A model generated the notes under the pieces. The model had not been told where the DNA came from. It was given only the letters and a program-made list of their open reading frames with translations, and did not search any database. 32,005 nt of DNA from Desulfuromonas sp. (GTDB taxonomy: Bacteria; Desulfobacterota; Desulfuromonadia; Desulfuromonadales; Geopsychrobacteraceae), in the NCBI GenBank assembly GCA_002869695.1, contig PKUD01000173.1, positions 1 through 32,005 on the forward strand. The letters run 5' to 3'. Position numbers and translations under genes: made by a program. This document shows, in pieces, positions 16,560-23,899 of the stretch (position 1 is its first letter; every line of letters starts with the position of its first letter).

Positions 16560-17084
16560 TCAAAAATAATACTTACCGCCGATGTTGATCGTTGTCAGGT
16601 CATAATCCGAGCTATCGATCAGCATCATGTACTCCAGGCCGATGGCGAGACGCTCCCCGACCTTGAAGTCGACTCCGGCGCCATAGGAGAGGCCGACCTC
16701 TTCGCCATCTGCCGGAAATGCGCTCCCTCCCGCCGCCATATCTGCCCTGGTCACCCCGATGATTCCGTACAGCTCAACGGTCTGATACGGGAGAATCCCC
16801 CGCGCGTAGAGGCCGACAAAATTATCCAGCTCGTAATCGATCCCGCCCTCACGTGTGTCGGACAGTGAGAAGCCGAGCCGCGCCTCCAGAGCTGTGTTCT
16901 GGCTCAGATAGGAACCGAACCGGACTGAGGCGGCATCCAGATCAATACTGTCTCCCCCGTCCGCCTCAAAATCCGTCAGCATATAGTCAAAACCGAAATA
17001 GGATTGATATTCTTCGAGTGCCGCTGCCGGAGACGCCCACATGAGCAGACCCGCCAGCACAGAGAACAGGGCCAGTCGTTTCAT
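16560..17084 (-). CDS. Small outer-membrane beta-barrel protein
   Basis: A 174-residue exported protein. A signal peptide with the PAAALEE cleavage region is near residue 22. Alternating polar/hydrophobic strands follow, and the last residue is F in KYYF, the C-terminal signal used by the outer-membrane assembly machinery. The pattern fits the eight-stranded porin-like (OmpA/OprF barrel) family, which has varied roles. A GGAGAGAAAAG site precedes the ATG. Only 14 bases separate it from the GSU3473-like gene upstream, so the two are probably co-transcribed. No substrate or partner can be named. Confidence 0.85.
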   Translation of the reverse strand: MKRLALFSVLAGLLMWASPAAALEEYQSYFGFDYMLTDFEADGGDSIDLDAASVRFGSYLSQNTALEARLGFSLSDTREGGIDYELDNFVGLYARGILPYQTVELYGIIGVTRADMAAGGSAFPADGEEVGLSYGAGVDFKVGERLAIGLEYMMLIDSSDYDLTTINIGGKYYF

Positions 17085-17098
17085 CTTTTCTCTCCTTT

Positions 17099-17296
17099 TC
17101 AGGGTTTGGTGTTTTCGCGCCGATCTTCGCCGCCGTAAAGCGCCTTTTTGTTTTCACGGACAGGGTCAACCCCCAGGGTAACCCATCCGTCACTGCGCCG
17201 GAACTTGTGGATCTTGCCGCTGCTGATCAGATGCCGCAGAAGCGGCTGCCGCACCATTTCCGTGTTTCCATCGTGATACATGACCCGAATCATCAT
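17099..17296 (-). CDS. GSU3473-like small protein (copy 1)
   Basis: A 65-residue protein starting MMIRVMYHDG. I recognise it as similar to a small family seen in Geobacter (GSU3473-like), for which no function is established. The conserved pattern is an N-terminal V.Y..G, a hydrophobic LL..LI segment, KF.RSDGW, LGVDPVR, and a C-terminal G.E.RR. The ATG at 17296 has AAAGGGGGTTG upstream; a TTG at 17305 is less likely. It is co-transcribed with the beta-barrel gene and paralogous to the genes at 17922-18140 and 26418-26612. Confidence 0.75.
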   Translation of the reverse strand: MMIRVMYHDGNTEMVRQPLLRHLISSGKIHKFRRSDGWVTLGVDPVRENKKALYGGEDRRENTKP

Positions 17297-17327
17297 CGCG
17301 CTCAACCCCCTTTGCAGATCTTTTCAA

Positions 17328-17355
17328 AAGATACCACCCCGCCCCGCCAAAACAA
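17328..17355 (-). promoter_or_regulatory. Weak promoter of GSU3473-like copy 1
   Basis: Minus-strand TTGTTT (17355-17350), a 16-base spacer and TATCTT (17333-17328), 32 bases before the ATG. The -10 box is part of a short inverted repeat, ATCTTTT-C-AAAAGAT, centred near 17325. Confidence 0.35.
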
Positions 17356-17370
17356 GTCGTTCAGAACGAT

Positions 17371-17877
17371 TTACAACGGCTCGAAGACTCCGCCACAGTG
17401 GCGATGGGTATATTGATAACGACGGCTGAGTCGCCTGAGACGCTGCAGTTCAGCGCCACAGGTGCGGCAGACGGCAACCGTCTTCAGCCGCTCCTTGGCA
17501 AGCCTGCTCAGCACGTCACTACGGCCCCTGACCTTACCGTCAAGTCCGAGCTGTTCCGCCCAGCGTGTCCAACCGGAACCATGCGCCTTGCGATAGCGTT
17601 TCCCCGGCTGGTTGCTCAGATGATCGCAGAGATGGGCCAGCTCATGGAGAAACGTATCCCTGAGCGTTTGCGGCTCCTGGGCGAATTGAAGCCTGATGCA
17701 GATCGGCTGACCGGCCCTGGACACATAACTTCCAAGGCTGCGGACAGCAGAACTCCGCCGCACCGGCAGGGCCGAGATGGTCTCCAGCAGGCGCTCTCCT
17801 GACGATTGCTCCACCACCTGCCGGACCAGGGACCAGACACCCAGCTTCCGGGCCATGCTGCTGACGGAATATTCCAC
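17371..17877 (-). CDS. SprT-like zinc metalloprotein
   Basis: A 168-residue protein of the SprT/Spartan-like family, related to proteases that act on DNA-protein crosslinks in eukaryotes; bacterial roles are unclear. Zinc ligands are in HELAH at 78-82, with H99 in KAHGSGW as a likely third ligand. A C-terminal zinc ribbon is suggested by CRTC (137-140) and HRHCGG (158-163). The start is GTG at 17877, with AGGA about 8 bases upstream; ATG at 17856 would also keep the domain. It stands between two GSU3473-like genes on the same strand, but a terminator separates it from the second. Confidence 0.8.
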   Translation of the reverse strand: MEYSVSSMARKLGVWSLVRQVVEQSSGERLLETISALPVRRSSAVRSLGSYVSRAGQPICIRLQFAQEPQTLRDTFLHELAHLCDHLSNQPGKRYRKAHGSGWTRWAEQLGLDGKVRGRSDVLSRLAKERLKTVAVCRTCGAELQRLRRLSRRYQYTHRHCGGVFEPL

Positions 17878-17892
17878 ATTAAAATCCTGACG

Positions 17893-17922
17893 AAAAAGGC
17901 TCCCGCAACTGCGGGAACCTTT
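17893..17922 (-). terminator. Rho-independent terminator of GSU3473-like copy 2
   Basis: Minus-strand hairpin GGTTCCCGCA/TGCGGGAGCC with one internal mismatch and a T run of five. It begins at the stop codon of the 17922-18140 gene, just before the SprT-like gene. Confidence 0.78.
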
Positions 17923-18140
17923 CAGACGTATCTGATCCTGGGAGACAGGCGCCGGTCACTGCGCCGCTCCAGGCCGACGTATCCGGACTTTTCCCGGATG
18001 CGCACCGGATGCACGCCGACAACCGCCCAGCTATCGCCGCGCAGGAACTGTTTTATCCTACCGATTGCCAGGAGATGGGTCAGCATGGGGGCCTTGACGA
18101 AATCAAGGGTCCCGTTATGATACATAACCAGAATTTCCAC
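17922..18140 (-). CDS. GSU3473-like small protein (copy 2)
   Basis: A 72-residue paralogue of the gene at 17099-17296, with the same order of motifs: LVMYHNG, a hydrophobic L.HLL segment, KQFLRGDSW, VGVHPVR, and GLERRSDRR at the end. An ATG at 18149 touches the AAAGGAG ribosome binding site and so is poorly placed. The GTG at 18140 is 9 bases from it and aligns with the start of copy 1, so GTG is preferred. It has its own promoter and terminator, making it a single-gene unit. Function is unknown; the basic C-terminal end could suit nucleic acid or membrane contact, but this is speculative. Confidence 0.75.
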   Translation of the reverse strand: MEILVMYHNGTLDFVKAPMLTHLLAIGRIKQFLRGDSWAVVGVHPVRIREKSGYVGLERRSDRRLSPRIRYV

Positions 18141-18167
18141 GCGCCGCATCTCCTTTACTGGTGGCAG

Positions 18168-18196
18168 ATTCTAATCGGTTTTTTTCAGCAAGACAA
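18168..18196 (-). promoter_or_regulatory. Sigma-70 promoter of GSU3473-like copy 2
   Basis: Minus-strand TTGTCT (18196-18191), a 17-base spacer and TAGAAT (18173-18168), a good match, about 28 bases before the GTG. The remaining stretch to 18316 shows no gene. Confidence 0.6.
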
Positions 18197-18316
18197 GACT
18201 ATATCAGGACACGTCGAGATTCCCGTTTTGCAACAGGCCCCCGGGGGGATCCCATGGTGAAGGCTGAGTTCCTCTCGTTGCCCGGCTCTACCCAAATGCG
18301 ACATCACCCTGCGCAT

Positions 18317-18345
18317 TTGCACGTGATCCGCTGTAGCGCTATGAT
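18317..18345 (+). promoter_or_regulatory. Sigma-70 promoter of the truncated gene
   Basis: TTGCAC at 18317-18322, a 17-base spacer and TATGAT at 18340-18345. GGAG and an ATG at 18372 follow at normal distances, so the fragment is probably still transcribed and translated. Confidence 0.6.
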
Positions 18346-18371
18346 GCGACCTTGCCCATATCGGAGTCGTC

Positions 18372-18599
18372 ATGAAAAAGCCATTGTTACACATCTTCCG
18401 CAATACACCATTCGGCCGCGAAACCTTATTGCAATCGGCCTATTTCTGTCATCGCACGCAATTGCCGTTGTCGATTTACCTGCCTGAATCAAAAAGTTTT
18501 CTTCTCTATTTTGATTCCGAGGTGGTCCAGGTCGACCTGGATGACAGGGAGGATGTGTCATTTAACTTCAGGAATGCTGCCCCACCGTGTCGTATATGA
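18372..18599 (+). pseudogene. Truncated N-terminal gene fragment, possibly universal-stress-protein-like
   Basis: The first ~57 codons look like a real protein start: MKKPLLHIFRNTPFGRE, then an alternating hydrophobic pattern through LLYFDSEVVQVDLD. It has GGAG at the right distance from the ATG and a good promoter. The reading frame ends at 18599, antisense to the last 42 bases of umuC, and its final 18 residues look like read-through sequence. I recall similar starts on universal-stress-like (alpha/beta nucleotide-binding fold) proteins in Desulfuromonadales, but this is memory and not verified. The simplest reading is that a longer gene lost its 3' part when the lexA-umuDC cassette arrived. 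A short functional gene is the alternative. Confidence 0.5.
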
Positions 18600-19820
18600 G
18601 GGAGAGAGATTCACCTGTTTCATAAACCAGTCCTTTTGAGGACGTTGACCTCCGAACCAGACTTTTCCTCTACCACTGAAGTTGATGCTATCGATGGTCT
18701 GCATCAGGATATCATTCGACCGGCGATCGGATTCTGTATCAAACAGGCTGAGTTGAACACGATTCGGCGGGCAGAAATCACCCAGCATGACTCCCGCCTT
18801 TGCATAGCGATAACCTTCTTTCCATATGTCATGGAACAAACGCGCCGACAACCCCAGGACGTCTCGGGTATCAGAGCTCGGTCGGAGCAATGTGCCGGTC
18901 GCCGAGTTTGCGTAGCCGGGGCCGGCCTTATCAAACGGACTGGTGCGGATGAACACATTGACCATCCGGGCCAGCTGTTTTTCGCTTCTGAGCTTTTCAG
19001 TGGCACGGGCCGCAAATTCACAGACGGCCTGCTTGAGATCAGCGTAATGGGTAAGCTTCTCTCCGAATGACCGGGAACAGACAATCTGCTGTTTCGGTTT
19101 TGACGACTCTGCCAGTGCGAAGCAGCTTTCTCCATTCAATTCACAAACCGTCCGTTCCAGGACCACCGAATAAAGTCTCTTGATTTGGCGAGGGTTCATC
19201 TGGGCAAGCTGCAAGGCTGTCTTTATGCCATACCGATGCAGCGTCTTGGCATGCCTTCGCCCGACACCCCAGATTTCAGAAACAGGGGTAATTCCCAGCA
19301 GCCGCTGCTGCCTTGACGGATCTCTCAGGTCCACCACCCCCTGGGTCGCCTTAAATTTCTTGGCTGCAGAGTTGGCGAGCTTTGCCAGCGTCTTCGTGGG
19401 TGCGATACCAATACAAACGGGCACCCCCACATGTTGCGCTACGGTTGAGCGGATCTTCTGCCCATAATCATTCAGTGAGTGAATTCCGGACAGGTCAAGA
19501 AAAGCTTCGTCGATAGAGTAAACCTCGACATACGGGCTGAACTGTTCCAGTGTCTGCATCACCCTCGCTGAGATATCCCCATAGAGCGAGTAGTTGGACG
19601 AAAAGACCTGAATCCCGTGCCTTTTCACCTCGCCGCGAATCTTGAACAGGGGCACAGCCATCTTGACCCCCAGGGCCTTGACCTCTGGGCTGCGGGCGAC
19701 GACACAGCCATCGTTATTCGAGAGAACAACAATTGGGACGTTTTTCAATTCGGGACGGAACAGTCGCTCACAGCTGGCGTAAAAATTATTGCAGTCGACG
19801 ATGGCAAAGGTCCGGTTCAT
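18558..19820 (-). CDS. umuC: Y-family DNA polymerase UmuC (DNA polymerase V subunit)
   Basis: Catalytic subunit of error-prone polymerase V, active in translesion synthesis after DNA damage. The 420-residue length matches E. coli UmuC. The N terminus FAIVDCNNFYASCERLF carries the first catalytic aspartate and Y-family steric-gate region, and YSIDEAFLDL holds the second acidic pair. The C terminus ends with the conserved SPSYTTRW. The ATG at 19820 overlaps the umuD stop by four bases (ATGA), so translation is coupled. The gene appears intact; its end overlaps the antisense truncated gene. It forms an SOS cassette with umuD and lexA. Confidence 0.95.
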   Translation of the reverse strand: MNRTFAIVDCNNFYASCERLFRPELKNVPIVVLSNNDGCVVARSPEVKALGVKMAVPLFKIRGEVKRHGIQVFSSNYSLYGDISARVMQTLEQFSPYVEVYSIDEAFLDLSGIHSLNDYGQKIRSTVAQHVGVPVCIGIAPTKTLAKLANSAAKKFKATQGVVDLRDPSRQQRLLGITPVSEIWGVGRRHAKTLHRYGIKTALQLAQMNPRQIKRLYSVVLERTVCELNGESCFALAESSKPKQQIVCSRSFGEKLTHYADLKQAVCEFAARATEKLRSEKQLARMVNVFIRTSPFDKAGPGYANSATGTLLRPSSDTRDVLGLSARLFHDIWKEGYRYAKAGVMLGDFCPPNRVQLSLFDTESDRRSNDILMQTIDSINFSGRGKVWFGGQRPQKDWFMKQVNLSPSYTTRWGSIPEVK

Positions 19821-20263
19821 GAGTGGCGCAAGCTATGAACAACTGAAGTCGCGACACCAAAGACTTCAAGCTCGGCGTCTTCGGCAAGCTCGATCGGGGG
19901 ATATTGGTGGTTCATCGCAACGAGCCTCATTCTGGGCCTCATCTCCAGTCTCTTGACGGTCAACTCTCCGTCCACGGAGACAATCACGATATCTCCATGC
20001 GAGGCGGTAATCGACCGGTCAACAACCAGTACGTCACCAGGAAAAATACCGGCATCGACCATGGAGTCCCCGGCTGCGCGGACGAAGTAGGTCGCGGCAG
20101 GATTCCGGACGCAAAGTTCATTCAGATCCAGCTTCCGCTCACAATAGTCGGTCGCCGGGCTGGGAAAACCTGCGGTCACCGCATCCAGGAACAGCGGGAT
20201 ACCGAGTTGCTCAAAGTCACCACTCTCGCCAATATTTACGACTGACACGCTATCTCCTGACAT
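19817..20263 (-). CDS. umuD: UmuD-type S24 peptidase, polymerase V accessory protein
   Basis: Self-cleaving partner of UmuC. RecA-filament-stimulated autoproteolysis yields the active form in the family. The protein has the cleavage pair A31-G32 (TAGFPSP), catalytic S67 in GDSMVDAG and K104 in LTVKRLE. It has 148 residues from the ATG at 20263. A GTG at 20248 has a better GGAG ribosome binding site 6 bases upstream and gives 143 residues, so that start may be the real one. It lies 75 bases after the lexA stop on the same strand, with no terminator and no convincing promoter between, so a lexA-umuD-umuC transcript is likely. Confidence 0.92.
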   Translation of the reverse strand: MSGDSVSVVNIGESGDFEQLGIPLFLDAVTAGFPSPATDYCERKLDLNELCVRNPAATYFVRAAGDSMVDAGIFPGDVLVVDRSITASHGDIVIVSVDGELTVKRLEMRPRMRLVAMNHQYPPIELAEDAELEVFGVATSVVHSLRHS

Positions 20264-20338
20264 CTGTCTCTGTTTTTCGCTATAAATTCAACAAAGTTCA
20301 TCGGGCACAGGCGTCCGGTTTTCAGCAAAACGCCATGG

Positions 20339-20944
20339 TCATGCCCCCAGGTCGCGGAAAACACCTGTCACCTTGCCGACAAGCTGGATCTCTTCGCCGG
20401 GGTAAACCAGGATCGGTTTCAGGGTCTTGTTTTCTGGCTGCAAACGGATCAACTGCGGTTCGCGAAAAAACCGTTTCAGGGTCGCCTCGCCATCCAGTAT
20501 CACGACGACGATGTCACCGTTTTGAGCGGTGCTCTGCGGCTTGACGATGGCCATGTCCCCGTCCTGGATATGCGCCTCGATCATTGAATTTCCGGTCACC
20601 CGCAGCACAAACGAGTCGGCTGACTTGACCAGGCCGGCATCGACGGCCAAATAGTCTTCAACCGCTTCAACGGCCAGCCGTGGAGGTCCGGCCTGAACCT
20701 CGCCGACCAGCGGCAACGAGAACATGCGCCCGGTGCGGGAGAGGACAATCCCCAGGGAACTGCCCTTCTCGCGCTGAATGTAGCCTTTCTTCTCCAGAGC
20801 GGCCAGATGCCGGATCACTCCGAGGTTCCCGGAAACACCCAGATGACGGGCAATCTCCTGCAGGGTCGGCGGGAAACCGTGACTGGCAACATAATGAACG
20901 ATAAAGTCGTAAACCTGCTGCTGACGCTGAGTGAGAGTGCGCAT
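20339..20944 (-). CDS. lexA: LexA repressor with divergent DNA-recognition helix
   Basis: SOS repressor of 201 residues. An N-terminal winged helix (about 1-66) is joined to an S24 autocleavage domain. The cleavage bond is A85-G86, with catalytic S120 (GNSMIEAH) and K157 (ATLKRFF), each one position later than in E. coli LexA. The recognition segment SGNLGVIRHLAAL is unlike the E. coli or Bacillus versions, so a different operator is expected. The ATG at 20944 has GGAAGG upstream; the TTG at 21004 is the -35 box. It is probably autoregulated through the palindrome at 20962-20981 and co-transcribed with umuDC. Confidence 0.95.
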   Translation of the reverse strand: MRTLTQRQQQVYDFIVHYVASHGFPPTLQEIARHLGVSGNLGVIRHLAALEKKGYIQREKGSSLGIVLSRTGRMFSLPLVGEVQAGPPRLAVEAVEDYLAVDAGLVKSADSFVLRVTGNSMIEAHIQDGDMAIVKPQSTAQNGDIVVVILDGEATLKRFFREPQLIRLQPENKTLKPILVYPGEEIQLVGKVTGVFRDLGA

Positions 20945-20961
20945 GGCAAAACCTTCCGTAC

Positions 20962-20981
20962 TAGTTATTTTAAAGTAACTA
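20962..20981. promoter_or_regulatory. Candidate LexA operator, 20-bp palindrome
   Basis: Minus-strand TAGTTACTTTAAAATAACTA reads as a palindrome with one mismatched pair (position 7/14). It begins at the -10 element and ends 18 bases before the lexA ATG, a normal place for an autorepressor site. It differs from the E. coli CTGT-N8-ACAG, the Bacillus CGAAC-N4-GTTCG and the GGTT-type box reported for Geobacter. Confidence 0.6.
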
Positions 20982-21004
20982 TCACGCCCCGATTGAACTG
21001 TCAA
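20976..21004 (-). promoter_or_regulatory. Promoter of lexA-umuDC
   Basis: Minus-strand TTGACA (21004-20999), a 17-base spacer and TAGTTA (20981-20976), with TG in the extended -10 position. The consensus -35 and weak -10 overlap the palindrome. Confidence 0.6.
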
Positions 21005-21111
21005 TCATTGTCATCCCGGGACAGAAGGCACAAACAGGTTCAGGCGGCCGGATGTCGGAAAAGTCCTGTTTTCAGGTGACGTCATCGCCCTGTTTCTGTA
21101 ATGATGAACAG

Positions 21112-22056
21112 ATGGAACTGGAAAAGCAGAAAATGACCGTCGGCACGGAAGACTGGCTGAAGATCCCGCCGGAGCTTGATGATGGCCTGAGCCGGAAGGG
21201 ACTGAGCAAGCGCCAGGCGCGGCGCTGGGCCCTGGTGCTTGAGGCCCGCCGGCTCAGCTACCGGAATGAACGGGACGACGAAGGCTGGCAGCTGCTGATC
21301 CACCGGGAGGATTTCCAGAGGGCGTTGCGCGAGTTGCGGCACTTTGAAGAAGAGAACCGCAACTGGCCGCCGCCGCTGCCGGAAGAGAAACCTCTGCAGG
21401 ACAACCACCTGGCGACACTTTCAGTCCTGATGCTGCTGGCGACTTTTCATAACCTGACCCTGCTGGACCTTAACCTGGCCGGCCACACCCCGGTCGACTG
21501 GAACCTGCTCGGCAACGCCCATGCCGGAAAAATCATGAATGGCCAGTGGTGGCGGCTGGTTACCGCGCTCTGCCTGCATGCCGACTGGCTCCACCTGCTT
21601 GGCAACCTGGTTATCGGCGGCGTTTTCATCGTCCGCCTCTGCCGCGATCTCGGCTCCGGACTGGCCTGGAGCCTGTTGCTCATGTCCGGCGGTACAGGCA
21701 ACCTGCTCAACAGCTATCTGCAGCAACCGGACCACCGGGCTGTGGGAGCCTCCACTGCGATCTTTGGTGCCGTCGGCATCCTGGCGGCACTCAGTCTGGT
21801 GCGTTATCGCCACAACCTGCGCCGCCGCTGGCCGTTGCCGGTAGCCGCGGCCCTGGGGCTGCTGGCTCTGCTCGGCGCAACCGGCGAGCGAACCGATGTA
21901 GGTGCACACCTGTTCGGATTTTTCTGCGGTTTCGGCATCGGCTTTCTCGCCGAGAATCTGATCGGACGACTGGGGGCACCCGGCCCACAGCTCAATCGGC
22001 TGCTGGCTCTCGGCTGTGTCGCGGTGGTTGTCACATGCTGGTGGCTGGCCCTCTGA
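21112..22056 (+). CDS. Rhomboid-family intramembrane serine protease with N-terminal extension
   Basis: Cleaves transmembrane substrates within the membrane. The 314-residue protein has a hydrophilic N-terminal part (about 1-100) rich in Arg and Glu that resembles no domain I recognise. The rhomboid fold begins near residue 102. The conserved HADWLHLLGN stretch is present, the nucleophile is S214 in GASTAIFG, and the histidine is H266 in VGAHLFGF. The final membrane segments reach residue 313. The start is uncertain: the ATG at 21112 and the ATG at 21133 both have weak ribosome binding sites. It is divergent from lexA and is followed by a separately promoted DUF3014 gene. Confidence 0.85.
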   Translation: MELEKQKMTVGTEDWLKIPPELDDGLSRKGLSKRQARRWALVLEARRLSYRNERDDEGWQLLIHREDFQRALRELRHFEEENRNWPPPLPEEKPLQDNHLATLSVLMLLATFHNLTLLDLNLAGHTPVDWNLLGNAHAGKIMNGQWWRLVTALCLHADWLHLLGNLVIGGVFIVRLCRDLGSGLAWSLLLMSGGTGNLLNSYLQQPDHRAVGASTAIFGAVGILAALSLVRYRHNLRRRWPLPVAAALGLLALLGATGERTDVGAHLFGFFCGFGIGFLAENLIGRLGAPGPQLNRLLALGCVAVVVTCWWLAL

Positions 22057-22105
22057 ATGACGGGACACACTCATAGGGGACGGATTCCATTTTAGCAGGG
22101 GGAAA

Positions 22106-22133
22106 TTGACATGCGCAGGGATATCGATAAACT
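22106..22133 (+). promoter_or_regulatory. Sigma-70 promoter of the DUF3014 gene
   Basis: TTGACA at 22106-22111, a 16-base spacer and TAAACT at 22128-22133, 35 bases before the ATG. The AAAGGATATGGG ribosome binding site follows. Confidence 0.55.
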
Positions 22134-22168
22134 TTGAACGTTAACCTCGGACCGACAAAGGATATGGG

Positions 22169-22984
22169 ATGAAATCGTTTATCATTGGGGCGGCAATTTT
22201 CGCCGCCGGGGTCGCCTTCTTTCTGGTTTTTTATGAGCATCCTTTTTTTGATTCAGGCCCTGAAACCTCAGCGGTTGTCGAACAACCCGGCGAGCAGGTT
22301 GCGCAGCCTCCAAGCGTAAAGTATCCGGTCCCGCAACCTCAACCGCCGGCCCAGACCGAATCAGCTGTGGAACCTGCGCCGACGGAACAGGAGCCAGGGT
22401 CTCTGCCCGAGCAGAACCAGACCCTCGAAGGGCATCTCGCGGAACTGATCCAGCAACAAAACCTGTTCGGCCTGCTGCAGTTGGACAATCTCATTCAGCG
22501 CTTCGTCGTTACCATTGACAGTCTACCGGAAAAACGGGTGTCCCAGCACCTTCTCCCGCTCAAGCCCCCACCGGGAAAATTCATGGTCACCGGCGGCAGA
22601 ATCAGCCCGGAGAATTCAAAGCGATACGGCCTCTACCTGCAGATGATCGATACCCTCGGCATCGATCGGGCGATATCCCTCTACGTCCAGTTTTATGACC
22701 GTTTCCAGGCGGCCTACCGTGAGCTCGGCTATCCCCAGGGTCATTTCAACGATCGTTTCGTTGCCGTCATCGATCACCTGCTGGCAACCCCGGCGACGGA
22801 CACGCCCCTCGAGGTTGTCCAGCCACTGCTGGTCTATAAATATGCGGATCCCGACCTGGAAAAGCTCTCCGCCGGGCAGAAGATGCTCTTGAGGATCGGT
22901 GCTGAAAACCGCAACCGGATGGAAAGCATTTTACGGGAACTGCGCCAACGGCTCACCTCGCTTGCAGAAACGAAGCCGGGCTGA
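22169..22984 (+). CDS. DUF3014 family membrane-anchored protein
   Basis: A 271-residue protein with an N-terminal membrane anchor (about 4-22), a proline/glutamine-rich linker (about 30-85) and a soluble alpha-helical domain. The soluble part matches DUF3014 in its features: QLDNLIQRFVVTID, the LPPL-like PLKPPPGKF stretch, and the YVQFYDRFQAAYRELGYP segment. DUF3014 has no established biochemical role. The linker resembles proteins that span the periplasm, which is suggestive only. An AGGATATGGG site precedes the ATG. It converges with the rbgA gene after 21 bases, with no clear terminator. Confidence 0.8.
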   Translation: MKSFIIGAAIFAAGVAFFLVFYEHPFFDSGPETSAVVEQPGEQVAQPPSVKYPVPQPQPPAQTESAVEPAPTEQEPGSLPEQNQTLEGHLAELIQQQNLFGLLQLDNLIQRFVVTIDSLPEKRVSQHLLPLKPPPGKFMVTGGRISPENSKRYGLYLQMIDTLGIDRAISLYVQFYDRFQAAYRELGYPQGHFNDRFVAVIDHLLATPATDTPLEVVQPLLVYKYADPDLEKLSAGQKMLLRIGAENRNRMESILRELRQRLTSLAETKPG

Positions 22985-23005
22985 GGTGACGTCTCCATCC
23001 GGCAG

Positions 23006-23872
23006 TCAGACAATCCCGGTTTCATCCGTCTCGCTTGTGGCGACATCCTCCGGCGTTTCCAGGCTGATCCTGCCCAGCACGCCGGATCTCAATTCCCGCA
23101 GAAAAATTTCCGCCGCGCGGTGGCTGTCAACCTCGCCACCGCTGAGCAGGCAGCCGCGCCGACGGCCGATCTGTTCCAGTCCGAGCGCAGCCGTTTCCGG
23201 CGGCTGCTCCAGCTTGTAGCGCGTCAGCACCGCCTGCGGGTAACGCTGCAGCATGAACTCCAGCGCGAACTGGGCAACGCCGATATAGTCGATCGCGTTA
23301 TCGCCGATTGCCCCGCTGGTGGCGAGGCGTCGCGCACCGATCGGGTCATCCAGGGCCGGCCAGAGCAGGCCGGGGGTATCAGACAGAAGCACCCCGTTGC
23401 GCAGATCGATCTGCTGCGGACAGGTCGTGATCGCTGGCTTGTCCCCGACCCTGGCGATTTTTTTCCCGGCCAGGGTATTGATCAGAGTCGACTTGCCGAC
23501 ATTCGGGATACCGACCACCATGACCCGCAAGGATCGCCCCGGCTTACCGCGGCCGGGGACCAGGTTCCGACAGAGGTTGATGATCCGGGACACATCGGCC
23601 CGTTTCCTGGCTTCGATCGGCAGGGCGCGCACTCCGGCATGCTGCTCAAAATAACGGATCCACTCGCGGGTGACCAGCGGATCAGCCAAGTCATTTTTAT
23701 TCAGCACCTTCACACAGGGTTTGTCGCGGCGGATCCGTTCCAGCATCGGGTTGGCACTGCTGACCGGCAGGCGCGCATCCAGCACCTCGATAAACAGATC
23801 TATCTTCGGCATCAGGTCGATGATCTGCTGCCGCGCTTTTTTCATGTGTCCAGGGTACCAATCGATAATCAT
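23006..23872 (-). CDS. rbgA: Ribosome biogenesis GTPase RbgA/YlqF
   Basis: Circularly permuted GTPase required for assembly of the large ribosomal subunit in Bacillus. The 288-residue protein has the permuted order G4 (NKND, 58-61), G1 (GIPNVGKST, 121-129) and G3 (DTPG, 165-168). The N terminus IIDWYPGHMKKA is the conserved start of YlqF proteins, and the C-terminal RNA-binding domain is present. It lies 27 bases after the rhodanese gene on the same strand and is probably co-transcribed. The ribosome binding site (GAGTAAAAG) is weak. Confidence 0.92.
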   Translation of the reverse strand: MIIDWYPGHMKKARQQIIDLMPKIDLFIEVLDARLPVSSANPMLERIRRDKPCVKVLNKNDLADPLVTREWIRYFEQHAGVRALPIEARKRADVSRIINLCRNLVPGRGKPGRSLRVMVVGIPNVGKSTLINTLAGKKIARVGDKPAITTCPQQIDLRNGVLLSDTPGLLWPALDDPIGARRLATSGAIGDNAIDYIGVAQFALEFMLQRYPQAVLTRYKLEQPPETAALGLEQIGRRRGCLLSGGEVDSHRAAEIFLRELRSGVLGRISLETPEDVATSETDETGIV

Positions 23873-23899
23873 CTTTTACTCGTTTGCAGGCGGTTAAAA

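Noticed and set aside
17357-17369. Perfect 13-base palindrome TCGTTCAGAACGA near the SprT-like stop
   Set aside because: The loop would be one base and no T run follows directly, so it is not a convincing terminator. It has no second copy in the window to support an operator.
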